Under the pieces are notes generated by a model that was not told where the DNA came from, made no database searches, and saw only the letters and a program-made list of their open reading frames with translations. Positions 33,731 to 45,200 of a DNA stretch of 64,000 nt are shown here, in pieces. A program made the translations under genes and the position numbers. This DNA comes from Aralia elata (lineage: Eukaryota; Streptophyta; Magnoliopsida; Apiales; Araliaceae), in the NCBI GenBank assembly GCA_034770075.1, contig CM068388.1, positions 21,732,294 to 21,796,293 on the forward strand. Reading direction: 5' to 3'. How positions within the stretch are numbered: the stretch's first letter is position 1; the number at the start of each line of letters is the position of its first letter.

Positions 33731-34030
33731 GTGCTTGGACGCATGTGCCCGAATGGTAGTATGATGGAAATTTGTGCTTGGCGACGCTCGGTGCTTAATT
33801 TGACAACATTTGGTAGTTGGGCGTGCACGGCGTCGAAAAGCGTGCACGGCGTGCGGCGTCGGCCAAGCCACGAGGGCAAGACCGTGCTTGGATATCCGTG
33901 CCCGAATGATAATACGGTGAAAAGTTGTGTATGACGATGCTAGGCGTTGAATTTGATGACATTTGGAAGTTGGGCGTGCACGGCGTTGGAAGGCGTGCAC
34001 GGCGTGCGGCGTCGACTAAGCCGCGGGCAC
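33731..34030 (+). repeat. 153-bp direct duplication inside solo LTR B
   Basis: Copy 1 begins GTGCTTGGACGCATGTGCCC at 33731. Copy 2 begins GTGCTTGGATATCCGTGCCC at 33884. Both contain GACRACATTTGG.AGTTGGGCGTGCACGGCG, GGCGTGCACGGCGTGCGGCG and a TAAGCC/CAAGCC block. The second copy runs into the GC-rich array. Confidence 0.8.
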
Positions 34031-34330
34031 GGCGTGCGGCAGATTGGGGCACCAGCGTGCAGCCCAGGCGCTGGGCGCGGGCGCATGGGCGCGGCGTGCG
34101 GGCGCGCGCTGGGCGTGCGGCAAGTTGGCGCGCTGGGCGTGCGGGCGTGTGCGGCAGGCGCGAGCGCATGGGCGCTGGGCGCGGGCGCGCGCGGGGCCTC
34201 GGCAGCGGGCGTGTGCAGCAGGCGCTGGGCGCGGGGCCTCGGCAGCGGGCGTGCGGCCAGCGTACGGCCCAGGTGCTGGGCGCGGGCGCGTGCGCTGGCG
34301 TGCGGGCGCGCCAACGCCGTGCTGAGTGCG
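33960..34330. repeat. GC-rich degenerate tandem array
   Basis: It is built from short units such as GGGCGCGGGCGC, GCGTGCGGCG and GCAGCGGGCGTG; GCGGGGCCTCGGCAGCGGGC occurs twice. The composition is strikingly GC-rich in an otherwise AT-rich window. It keeps long open frames in several phases on both strands simply because it lacks A/T for stop codons. Confidence 0.85.
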
Positions 34331-34410
34331 ATTCCAGCTGGCCTTTTGGTGCGATCTGAGCGGATTTTTGACCCATAATCTGATTTTTGCTAGGGTTTTC
34401 ATGGAGGCAC

Positions 34411-34420
34411 TATATAATAT
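34411..34420 (+). promoter_or_regulatory. TATA-like box of solo LTR B
   Basis: TATATAATAT in GGCACTATATAATATCTC, about 900 bases from the LTR start and directly after the GC-rich array. Confidence 0.4.
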
Positions 34421-35666
34421 CTCATTGGGGCTTCATATTTCACAACTAGGGATTGGGAGGCTACGCTAAAACATCAAAATTGAGAGCAAAAGTGCTGCAA
34501 TACAAGGAAAAACTCAGCACAAGCCAAAGAACCAAGAAGGAAAGGATTGTCAAGGCATATCTAACCTTGGGAGGCTGCACATACATCATCAAGAAGAGCT
34601 TAAGGGCTGTAATTCAAAGAAATTTCCAGCACAAGCTAAGGAGCAAAAAGGAGAAAAGAATGCCAAAGGAAGAGGAAAAGCTAGAGATTGGCATCAACCA
34701 AGCAAGCAACATATGAATACCTTCTAATTGGGTTTTATCATCTCTTGCTTTCCTTTGAATTTGCAATTCTAATTTATGATGAACACCATGTATTTGATGT
34801 TTTGCTTAGCTACCATGAACTAGACCTTAATTTCTAAGATTTCAATGGAACCCAACACACAGTTTGAATTGATTTCTCTCTCTTTGTTATTAATTACTCA
34901 TTTGTGAATTGTATGTCATAATTTATGCTTCATATATTAATTGCCTAGCTAGTAATTACCGTGGGAACCTATATGAACTTGACGAACGGATTATAGTGTT
35001 TAGACCTTGTTATGATATCATGCGAAAGTTAAAGATTATCGTGGGTTATTAATTGAGATTAAGTGACGTGTGTCTTGTTGATTATCCTCAATGATAGGTA
35101 ACTTGATAGTATTTAGGATAGATATATACCTAGATACCGTGTGCAACCAATGGAGAATCTATTCTTAATGACTTCCTATGTGAAAGTTGGTAATTGAAGG
35201 GACGGTAAATGAGATTTAGTGACACGTGTCTTGTTATTGTTCTTGAAATTGGTCTCTTGATAGTGTGTAGGATAGACATATACCTACATGCCGCATTAGG
35301 AAGATTCGAATTTGACCATCGACAGAGGCTTTTAAGTAGCTTTGATTTCTCGGTTGGCAATTCTATGTTGTTAATTAATTCAAATGAGAGAGTTAGGATA
35401 TTCAAATGAAGTGTTAGGGGAAATTGCAATCTTAGACTTGTTAATATTAGATTTCATTGTCTTTTACTTGATTATTATTATCTTATTCACTACCAACAAC
35501 AAAAATATCAAATCATCATTTGTCTAATTAAAATCGAGACGATATATAGTTGGTACTTGGGATACACTAGAACAATTCCCTGTGGGTTCGACAACTCTCT
35601 TATCATTATATTACTTGTTGACCGCGTATACTTGCGCATATTTATCGGTTGCGAAATCGACCAACA

Positions 35667-35710
35667 GGCAACACAATGCATGATAGTGGGTTAGTAGTGA
35701 TAGGAGAGAA
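35667..35710 (-). pseudogene. gag: 44-bp fragment of Athila gag between two solo LTRs
   Basis: On the minus strand it encodes ITTNPLSCIVLP in the same frame as the pieces at 52716-52674 and 33507-32894. It includes one copy of each flanking target duplication (GGCAA at 35667, GAGAA at 35706). Confidence 0.8.
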
Positions 35711-35871
35711 TGTGATAACCCAAATTTTCAAAAAATATTAAAATAAGAATTTAATTCTTATTGCAAGACATAAGGTGTTTAAATGTATAAATATATATGT
35801 GGTATATATATATGTATATATTGATATACATATATATAAATATATAAATATATATATATATATATATACAC

Positions 35872-35929
<58 letters not shown>

Positions 35930-38772
35930 TTATGGGATTAATATGGTAGATTTAAAATGTATATATAAGTATGAAATATATACTTTTATTGAAAAGTAAG
36001 ATTTAATAGTGGATTTAGCTATTAAATTAGTTAATTTGAATTAACTACGAAAAAAATGAGATATGGAGGTGAAGAAAACTAATCAATTAACATTAATCAA
36101 TTGAGATTAGATTGAAATTATATTGTGAAATAATATAATTGGAATATTAAGCCTTGTATGGCAATGGAATTATTATATTAATTCACTTATTTAAAATTAG
36201 TGAATTAACGTATGTGTTTTATTTTAATAAAAATGAGAGAGTTAATTAAACTCATCATTTTAATATATTACCAATAAATATATTTATGTAATGGCGTAAT
36301 GTATTATATTATGCCAAACGTATATAGATTAAATATGAAATGAAGTAATTAGTTCACCATTTGAAAATTTGTGAATTGAATAAAGAATGTTATTTTCTTT
36401 TAATTAATTGATAACGAGAATTATGTTACTATAATGTAACATTTAATGGTATGATATTTAATATTGTACTAAAGGGATGTGAATTAAAAATATGAGGTGA
36501 GGGACCAATAAATATGAATATTGGTGTCAAATTAGTATTAATATTTAATTTGAGGTGAAATGTATATGTTAAATAAATTGTTAATTTAGTGAGGAAATGA
36601 TTAACTTATAATAGTTAATCAATAAACGTTAAATGTAGTTTAGACATTAAGACTTGTTAAGGTCTAAATATTTGATTAATGAGTATAAATATATCATATT
36701 TATTAAATAAATTGTTTAAAGACAATTTATGGAAGGAAATGAGAAAATTGAATTTTGAAGCTTAAATAAGCTATTTAAGAAATTAATGGAATAAATAGTA
36801 ATTATATAATTGATTTGTTACATTTTGAATATTTATTTTTAATTATGAATTTAACTTCATTATTAATAAAGTAGAAATTTTGTACAATTTTGGTGAATAA
36901 TAAGATGACATGTAATTATAATACATGTAATGATAATACCTTAATAAATTTATGTATATGTAGAAGCAATGTAATATATATCTATCTAACAAAATACAAA
37001 TGATTTTGAATTTCCCGCTCATTTAATAAATCATCTGGGCCATCTAAAGTTTGACATAAATCTGACCGTGGATTATTTCTCCCTTCTTTATTTCCTCTTC
37101 TTCTTCTACCTTTTTTTTCTCTCCAAATCTTATCTCCAATACTTTCTTCTTCTACTTTTTTCTTCCTATCCAAAAAAATTTTTTGTGCCGGAGGCACGGG
37201 TTAACGCTAGTATAGTATATAATGTAATAATAATACATAAAATAAATTAGTAAGTATGTGGAGAAATTATAGTACATAATGAAATGTAAATACATTATGT
37301 ATATATGAAAGGAGAATGTGGTGTAATACATATATGCAGTAGATACCCATGTTGGGAATTAAATAAAGGCCAAATTGAAAGTGGAGTTTGCTGGGAGCAT
37401 GATGTAAGTAGAAAACAATAAATATATTGTCTAAATGGATGCGTAGGACAATAAACTAAAACCAAATGTATTGAGAATGAAGGAGTGGAATGGTGAGTCA
37501 TTAGACTCCAAGCAGGAGCTGTCCACATTTCAGCTTAATTAAGGACACTAAGCAATTGTTCATGTGATAATGGGAGAGAGAGAGAAAAAAAATATTCTCA
37601 GCATTTTATTTCTACTCCATTTCCGCTCCAAACAATTCCTTTATACTCTCTTCTACCTACAAAGCTCTAAGATTAAAGTACTTCCAAATTCTACTAAATC
37701 ACCAAATTCCTCCAAAGTAGAAGCCATCAACTGATATTAGAGAATAATTGAAGCAAAGTGCAGCTTAAAGGAGGAATTAAACTCAATCAATTGCAAACTT
37801 GGAACAAGAAATCAGTTAACGCATCAAATAAACAAGGTAAGTCATGTTCCTTAACAAATTTATAGAAATTGTGTACATAATGCTTGTTATTACTGAAACT
37901 GTGATGTTGGATTGTGAGACTTGATGAGATAAAGATATTAAATGGTGCTTGGAGTGATAAGGATAAAGAATTATAAAAATTCTTGGCTAAACCACACTTA
38001 AACAACTATGAAATTCTGGAAATTAAGCCTTGCATGTAAGATGTTTGAAAATTTGCCTCAATGAGAATTAATGCTTAAAAATTGAAAATTTAGCGAAGCT
38101 TGAGGCTAGGACATCTTTATATATGTATTATTATATTAATTAAGTTAATTGAGTGAATCAAATCAAGCTCAAATCAAGTTTTAAAGAATTTCTAAAAACT
38201 TGAGTTGAATGAAAAATATGGCCAACAGGGCATTTTCAAGCCTCTGTAATTCCATCATAAAGAATCCGAATTGGCATAATATATTTTTTATAAAATACTA
38301 TGTAGTACCATGTATAACATATCAAAATTTAGAAGCAATCAGATTTGTGGATTGAGAGTTATAAAATAGTAGTTAAGAAATCATCAAAAGTGCTGGAAAT
38401 TCTGGGCAGCCCCTGTTCCAGATCCTAACTTCTATTTAATTACAGTTCTGCCATTGGGTCCTAACTTCTGTTTTATTACAGTTTTGCCACTGAGTGTTTA
38501 TATAGTTAAAAATCAATAATAAAAACATGTTTTAATACATAAAGTAACCTATAAATTGGGCTAATAACCCAATGTGATTAAAAATCTAAGATTATGAAAT
38601 TAATCTTTGAAACACGAAAGTTTAATCAAAATTTGTTGATTATTATACCGTTAAGCTATGTAATGACTTTAATTACATTACATAAGTATATGTGAGATAT
38701 TAGCGATATAAATAACTTTCAAATGGAACTAATTAACCTAATATGGTTAATAAGGAGAGATTAAATTGGGAA
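35711..38772 (+). mobile_element. Solo LTR A (Tekay-like), left part
   Basis: It starts TGTGATAACCCAAATTTTC after target duplication GAGAA (35706-35710). The remaining part is 51410-52673, which ends CTGAATTTGGGGTGTTACA and is followed by GAGAA (52674-52678). Total length without the nested element is about 4.3 kb. Start and end closely resemble the LTR of element 1. Open frames inside are chance. A compound microsatellite lies near its start. Confidence 0.85.
35795..35932. repeat. Compound (TA)n(TG)n(TA)n microsatellite
   Basis: Alternating TA tracts with a pure (TG)11-12 tract near 35891-35916. Confidence 0.92.
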
Positions 38773-39959
38773 TGTGACACCCCCAAATCCGGGTTTCCTA
38801 ACCTCGAATTCGGTGCTCACGATTTCTCAATAACAAACATACTTTCTAACTAAATGCGGAATAATAAACATACATTGTTTATCGAATAGAATTAAAGTCT
38901 TACAATTCCGGTCCCAAGGTTCTTTAACCTTAACATAAAACGTACCCTTAATACAATAAAAGGTTCACCTAATCAAACAACATTCAATAATAACTAGTAC
39001 ATAGGCACTATCGGGCATCTATTCCTGCACCTTCCCTTTTCCTTTGTCTCCTCTAGACGTTTCTGCCTTAGCTGAAATAAAGATCATGATATAGTAAGGG
39101 TAAGCAACTAATTTGCTTAGTAAGTATATGCACAAGAGATATATCATGATAGAAGGAAATTTTTGCTTTCAATGTTCAACAACAGTATAAGGGTGTGAAG
39201 GAACATGAATTAGTAAACAACAGTTGAATATCCGAATAATTGAATGACAATTACTGAGTGGTTTGAAATAACCAAGGACGTTTTCCAAGGTTCTCAGCAT
39301 GTAAGCTGGACCTCTTAAAAAGTTTTGGTAATCGAGGGGATCAGCCTCTCATACCCCGTAATTTATGCATAAACACTTAATAACCAGCATTGATATCATG
39401 CCTTAAACAAGTTTATCCTTTTCTCAGCCAAGAGTTCTTACCACAACAATTTAATAAGAACAGCTTTTAAAATACCATTGTCTTAATCAATTTAGACATG
39501 CTGGATCTAGCTGATACAAATAGCATAGATCGATCTCATAAACAATTCATACTTGAAAGAACTTTAATTAAATTTACAGTTCAATCATAATAGGATAGGA
39601 ATTCAATTGCACAATGTGCGAATCTCAATAATCAGTATAGATGTGAATAATCGACAATAATTATTCACTAACATGCTTCGAAAATAATAACTCGAGATTG
39701 AGTTAGGGAACTTGCAATAATGTAAGAAGTTTAGGGTTAGGAACTTGCCTGTCTGCTCAGCTACAAATAATTCTAGCTTTAACTAATTGACCTTGAAGAA
39801 CCTATCATTGATAACGTCGATCTATCAATTAGTACTGCGTAGTTGCATTTCGATACGCTTACTCATGCTATTTATTTAACAATTAAGCAAATCACATAGC
39901 ACACATAAGCAAATAAACTATCATAATTCCTATAAGACACTTAACTGGTCTCTAGGTTA

Positions 39960-40720
39960 ATGGTTTAATTAATTAACAATGTTTCTCTTAAGTGATAACC
40001 ACTTATTAAATCCTTAAACAATTAATAATAATTGTTTACTTAATTAACATTACATTTTCTTAAGTAATATTCATTTATTAAACCCTTAAACAATTTATTA
40101 TAATTGTTTAATTAATGAGTTATTTAAACTCTCTCCATTTTATTAACTCTATCTTCATTTAATTACTATTAAATAGTAATTAATTAATTATCTTTAGTTA
40201 TTATTATTAATAGTAATTAATAACTAATTATATTCACTTATTATTTAATTATTAATTAGATAATAATCGAATTATAAATTTTAATTGTCTTTAATTATTA
40301 TTTAAGATTAAATAATAATTAATGAGGTTTGTTTATTATTTAAAGTTAATCAAAACAATAAATAATTAATGAATTATTTGTAGTTATTATTTAATAATAA
40401 CTAATTAGGTTTATTTATTATTAATGTTAATCCAATAATAAATAATTAATAAGTGAGTACTAATTATCTTTAGTTATTATTTAATAATAAATAATAACTA
40501 ATTAGGTTTATTTATTATTTAAAGTTAATCAAATAATAAATAATTAATTTACAATTTTTAATTATCCTTAATCATCATTTAATAATAATTAAACAATAAT
40601 TAATAAATAATATTTTTAGAAAATATAATATTAAGGGCCTAAATATTAATTTTCGTTTAATTAATAATTTTATAACATTTACTAAACAATTTAAAACATT
40701 TAAATTAAATTAAATTAAAA
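39960..40720. repeat. AT-rich low-complexity block in LTR of element 3
   Basis: Made of permuted TAATTAATTATTTATTATT-like words, with several imperfect direct repeats of about 60-70 bases (AATTAGGTTTATTTATTATT recurs). Repeated in the other LTR at about 49085-49840. Confidence 0.8.
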
Positions 40721-41674
40721 CGGAATGGCAAGGTTGTAATTAATTGGAAATCCGGGCGAGGGGTAAAACCGAAATTTCGCCCCGGAAAACCAACCCTCGC
40801 GCCTTGCGCGCCTGACCCCCAAACAGGGCCCGAAACGGCGTCGTCGCCTAGGCGACCGGTAAGACTTGGCCCAAAACGGCGCCGTTTGGTGCTCGCCTGT
40901 TAACCAACTTAAGCCTGCCGCGCCATGCGCGGCCAGGCTGGCTCCGGCTTTGGCTTCCAGGCAGTTGGTTTCTTTTTTTTTCTTTTTTTCTTTTTTTTTT
41001 CTTTTTCTTGCACACACCAAATGAGTTCTAATCATCATCAAACAAGTTTTATACTCCAAATAAATTCCCAAAAATTTACCCATGACTAAGAAAATATTTC
41101 TAATATTACGACAAAATATTTATGACTTAAATCAATATTTTTTTATCAATAAATTTTGTACTCCAATAAATCATTGTACACATGTTTTAGCCCATCAAAC
41201 CACTAAAACTTGCTACAAATATTTTTAAACTTCAACATATTATTAATAAAACATACTAAACCATTATTTGTCATCACCTAGGTTTTAAAATCATGAGTTA
41301 AGCATTCTTTTTTTAAAAAATATATATAGATCTAACAAAATAAAACTTAGATCTAGTAAAATAAAACATAGATCTAGCAAAATAAAACATAGATCTATAC
41401 ACACCTCATCCCTTTCATAATCATCAAACAACAATCAAAAATTAATCCCACACACAACTAGGGTTTTAAAAGAAATGAAAATCCATACCTCGGTTTATTG
41501 GCTATTCTCCTCTTCCTCCCAAAATAGGTTGTGAATGGGGATGGCCTAAACAATCAAGACCCTCTTCTTTCTCCCGCAAGATTTGTTCTTGCTTCTCTCT
41601 TCCAACTCACAAACTCTCTCTACACTTGGTGAATAATAAGTGAGCCAACCCTTGTTAACTTTGGTGAGGGGTCC

Positions 41675-41682
41675 TATTTATA
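41675..41682 (-). promoter_or_regulatory. TATA box in the 3' LTR of element 3
   Basis: On the minus strand TATAAATA lies in TTTCCTATAAATAGGACCCC. The 5' LTR copy is at 50842-50849. Confidence 0.6.
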
Positions 41683-42238
41683 GGAAAGTAGAGACCATGG
41701 GCAAAATAGTCATTAATCATGACTAGGCAAGGGCAATTTGGTCAATTCATCAATAGTAGAAAGTTTCCTAGCAACTTCCTCAAGGGTATTTTGGTCCTTT
41801 CCCAACCTCTTTCAAGGTTAAAATAGTCTTTTCGCAAAATCTTAATTATCCATTAGTTATTACCCATTCTTCATTGGTTATTAGACATTGGTTATTATCT
41901 TGCCATCATTACATTGGTTAAACACAATGGTTATTATCCCGTCATCATTTCATTGCTTATTAACCACTTGGATATACAATGGTTATTGCCCTTACATAAT
42001 TACCTTGGTTATTAACCACTCTTGGCCATTTTAGTCATTACCCACCAATTCCTACACTTGACTCACCTATGGTTATCTCTTAACCATAGTTATATCATAC
42101 CTGCCAACAACGAGTATAGACACATCTTATACATCTCCCACCAATTAACCCAAGCTGGTTTAAATAGAACACAACGTTAACTCATTGAATTAAATTAGAT
42201 TTAATTAATAAGGACGTTCAAAATTCACGGGCATTACA

Positions 42239-42252
42239 TCCCTCTCCCCTTA
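42239..42252 (-). other. Polypurine tract of element 3
   Basis: On the minus strand AAGGGGAGAGGGA precedes LTR start TGTAATGCCC. Upstream, AATTCCGAGGACGGAATTTT matches the same position in element 1. Confidence 0.85.
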
Positions 42253-42286
42253 TAAAAATTCCGTCCTCGGAATTGCAAAAATAGGG

Positions 42287-45200
42287 TTACTCAAATAAGA
42301 ACGGATAATTCGCCTTCATTTTCTCTTCGAGTTCCCACGTAGCTTCTTCGACTGCGTGATTCCTCCAGAGAACTTTGACGGAATGTATGGTCTTGTTTCT
42401 CAGCTTCTGTTCCTTCCTATCGAGAATCTGGACAGGAACCTCCTCGTACGATAAGTCCTTCTCAACTTGAATTGGCTCATAGGAAATAACATGCTTGTAG
42501 TCTGGCTTATATGGACGTAACACCGATACATGAAACACATTGTGAATGTGCTCAAGCTCAGGGGGTAATGCTACCTCGTACGCCACTTCGCCTATTCTCC
42601 TTAATATTTCGAAAGGTCCTATGAACCTAGGGCTCAGCTTGCCCTTCTTCCCAAAGCGGATCTTCCCTTTCCAGGGAGATACCTTCAAAAATACATAGCT
42701 GCCAACTTCAAAGTCTCGCTTCTGACGATGTAAGTCGGCATACTTCTTCTGACGATCCTGGGCCGCTACTAACCGCTGCCTTATTACTTTAATGATTTCC
42801 ACGGTTTGTTGTACCAATTCTGGTCCCAACAATCTCCGTTCACCAACTTCATCCCAACACAACGGCGTTCGACACTTCCTTCCATATAATGCTTCGTACG
42901 GTGGCATACCAATGCTAGCGTGGTAACTATTGTTGTAAGCGAACTCTACCAAGGGCAAATGATCGTCCCAGCTGCCACCTAAGTCCATCACAACTGCCCG
43001 GAGCATGTCCTCTAAGGTCTGAATAGTTTGCTCGCTCTGACCATCGGTCTGAGGATGATACGCCGTACTCATTCTCAACTGTGTTCCCAGTCTCTCCTGT
43101 AGGCTTCTCCAAAAATTTGACGTGAAGCGCGGATCTCTGTCAAATACAATAGAAACCGGCACCCCATGTCGCGATACTATCTCCTTTACGTAGAGTTTCG
43201 CCAACTGCTCCAATTTGTACCTGATCTTGATCGGTAGAAAATGGGCAGACTTGGTCAACCGATCTACGATCACCCAGATGGCGTCTAGACCCTTTTGTGT
43301 TGTCGGGAGTCCTACCACAAAATCCATAGTGATGTGCTCCCACTTCCACTCGGGAATCTCTAAGGGTTGCAACAATCCGCTCGGCCGTTGGTGCTCTGCC
43401 TTGACCCTCTGACAAGTTAAACACCGGCTGACGAATTCCGCAACTTCCCCTTTCAAATGCGGCCACCAATAATGTTGACGAAGATCTTGATACATCTTGG
43501 TGCTACCCGGATGTACCGAAAATCTCGTATTATGGGCCTCCTGCAATATTTCTTCCCTTAAGTCTGGTACATAGGGTATCCAGATCCTTCCCTCAAATCT
43601 CAGTAGACCCGTGCTGTCAACCTTGAACTTCAACTTTTTTCCTTCCGATAGTTGCTTCTTAATGCCAATGCATTCTTCATCAAATTCTTGAGCCTCCTTT
43701 ATCTTATCCAGTAGAGTCGGACCCACTGTCACGGTGAACAATTTTTCGTCCGTCTCCATTGGATACTTAACCTCCAGTTCCAGGCGTCCAAAGTCTTTTA
43801 TCAGCTCTGCCTGAGTTGTAAGCCTCATCAACTTCTCTCTGCCTTTCCTACTCAGGGCATCTGCCACTACATTTGCTTTGCCCGGATGGTACAGAATCTC
43901 ACAATCGTAATCCTTGATTAATTCTAACCATCGGCGCTGCCTCATATTCAGCTCCTTCTGAGTGAAGATATATTTCAGACTTTTGTGATCTGTATATATC
44001 TCGCACTTCTCTCCATATAGGTAGTGCCTCCAAATCTTCAAGGCGAACACTACTGCTGCTAATTCCAGATCATGAGTCGGGTATCCCTTCTCATAGTCCT
44101 TCAGCTGGAGTGAAGCGTACGCAATGACCCTGCCGTGCTGCATTAGTACACAACCAAGGCCCTTGTGTGACGCATCACTGTATACTACAAAACCTCCAGT
44201 GTCGTCTGGTAATGCCAACACTGGTGCTTGGCTAAGTCTCTTCTTCAACTCCAAGAAACTCTCCTCGCACTTCTCTGTCCAGACGAACTTTACCGTCTTT
44301 CTAGTCAGATTGGTCAACGATGATGCTATCTTCGAAAAATCCTGGATGAATCTCCGATAGTATCCCGCTAACCCTAGGAAACTCCTGATCTCCGTTAGCG
44401 TTTTTGGTTGCTCCCAGTTGATAATGGCTTCCACCTTTGCTGGGTCTACCGAAACACCATTACTGTCAATGACGTGTCCAAGAAACTGCACCCTCTGCAA
44501 CCAAAATTCACACTTTGAAAACTTCGCGTATAGCTTCTCCCTTCTTAATGCCTCCAAGGCAATCCTTAGATGTTCAGCATGTTCTTCCTCTGACACTGAA
44601 TACACCAAGATGTCATCGATGAATACTACCACGAACTTGTCCAAATACTGCTTGAACACTCTGTTCATCATATCCATGAATGCCGCTGGTGCATTTGTCA
44701 GTCCAAATGACATAACCAGGAACTCGAAATGTCCATAACGAGTTCTGAATGCCGTCTTCGGGATATCCTCCTGCCTCACCCTTAGTTGATGATAGCCCGT
44801 CCTTAAATCGATCTTTGAAAAGTATTTCGCTCCCTTGAGTTGATCAAACAGATCGTCTATCCTGGGCAGCGGATACCTATTCTTAATCGTAACTTTATTC
44901 AACTCACGGTAGTCGATACAAAGCCTCATCGAACCATCCTTCTTCTTTACGAACAGAACTGGCGCTCCCCATGGTGACACGCTCGGCCTGATATAACCCC
45001 TGTCTAACAGTTCCTGCAGTTGAACCATCAGTTCTTTCATCTCTACTGGTGCCATTCGGTAAGGTGCCTTAGATATCGGTGCCGTCCCGGGTACCAAGTC
45101 GATTGCAAATTCTATCTCTCTATCCGGCGGCAGTCCCAGAAGTTCATCTGGGAAGACATCAGCGAATTCCCTTACAACGGGTATCTGACTCAGTTCACCC

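Larger units (their letters stand above)
33508..35666 (+). mobile_element. Solo LTR B (Athila-like), 2159 bp, inserted in Athila gag
   Basis: The target duplication is GGCAA, at 33503-33507 and 35667-35671. The LTR runs from TGATGAGGGTG to CGACCAACA. CCCTGTGGGTTCGACAACTC lies 90 bases from the end, a block often seen near the ends of Athila LTRs. A TATA-like TATATAATAT is at 34411. If the LTR and one duplication are removed, the gag frame on the minus strand becomes continuous, which confirms the boundaries. It contains an unusual GC-rich array (33960-34330) and a 153-bp direct repeat. Confidence 0.87.
38773..42238 (-). repeat. 3' LTR of element 3 (3466 bp)
   Basis: Plus-strand reading is TGTGACACCCCCAAATCC to GGGCATTACA. 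It holds a TATA box on the minus strand (41675-41682), an AT-rich low-complexity block (39960-40720), a GC-rich island (40780-40930), and a T-rich tract. The copy at 47895-51404 matches throughout. Confidence 0.93.

Noticed and set aside
33625..34402. Several overlapping long open frames on both strands rich in Arg/Ala/Gly
   Set aside because: They come from the GC-rich tandem array in solo LTR B, where stop codons are rare by composition. No domain and no preferred frame.
35775..35999. Open frame of Tyr/Ile/Val repeats
   Set aside because: Translation of a (TA)n(TG)n microsatellite.
40715..41083. Minus-strand open frame of about 120 codons, also present at 49842-50237
   Set aside because: It lies in the GC-rich island and T-rich tract of the LTR of element 3; it is repeated only because the LTR is repeated and has a Lys homopolymer core.
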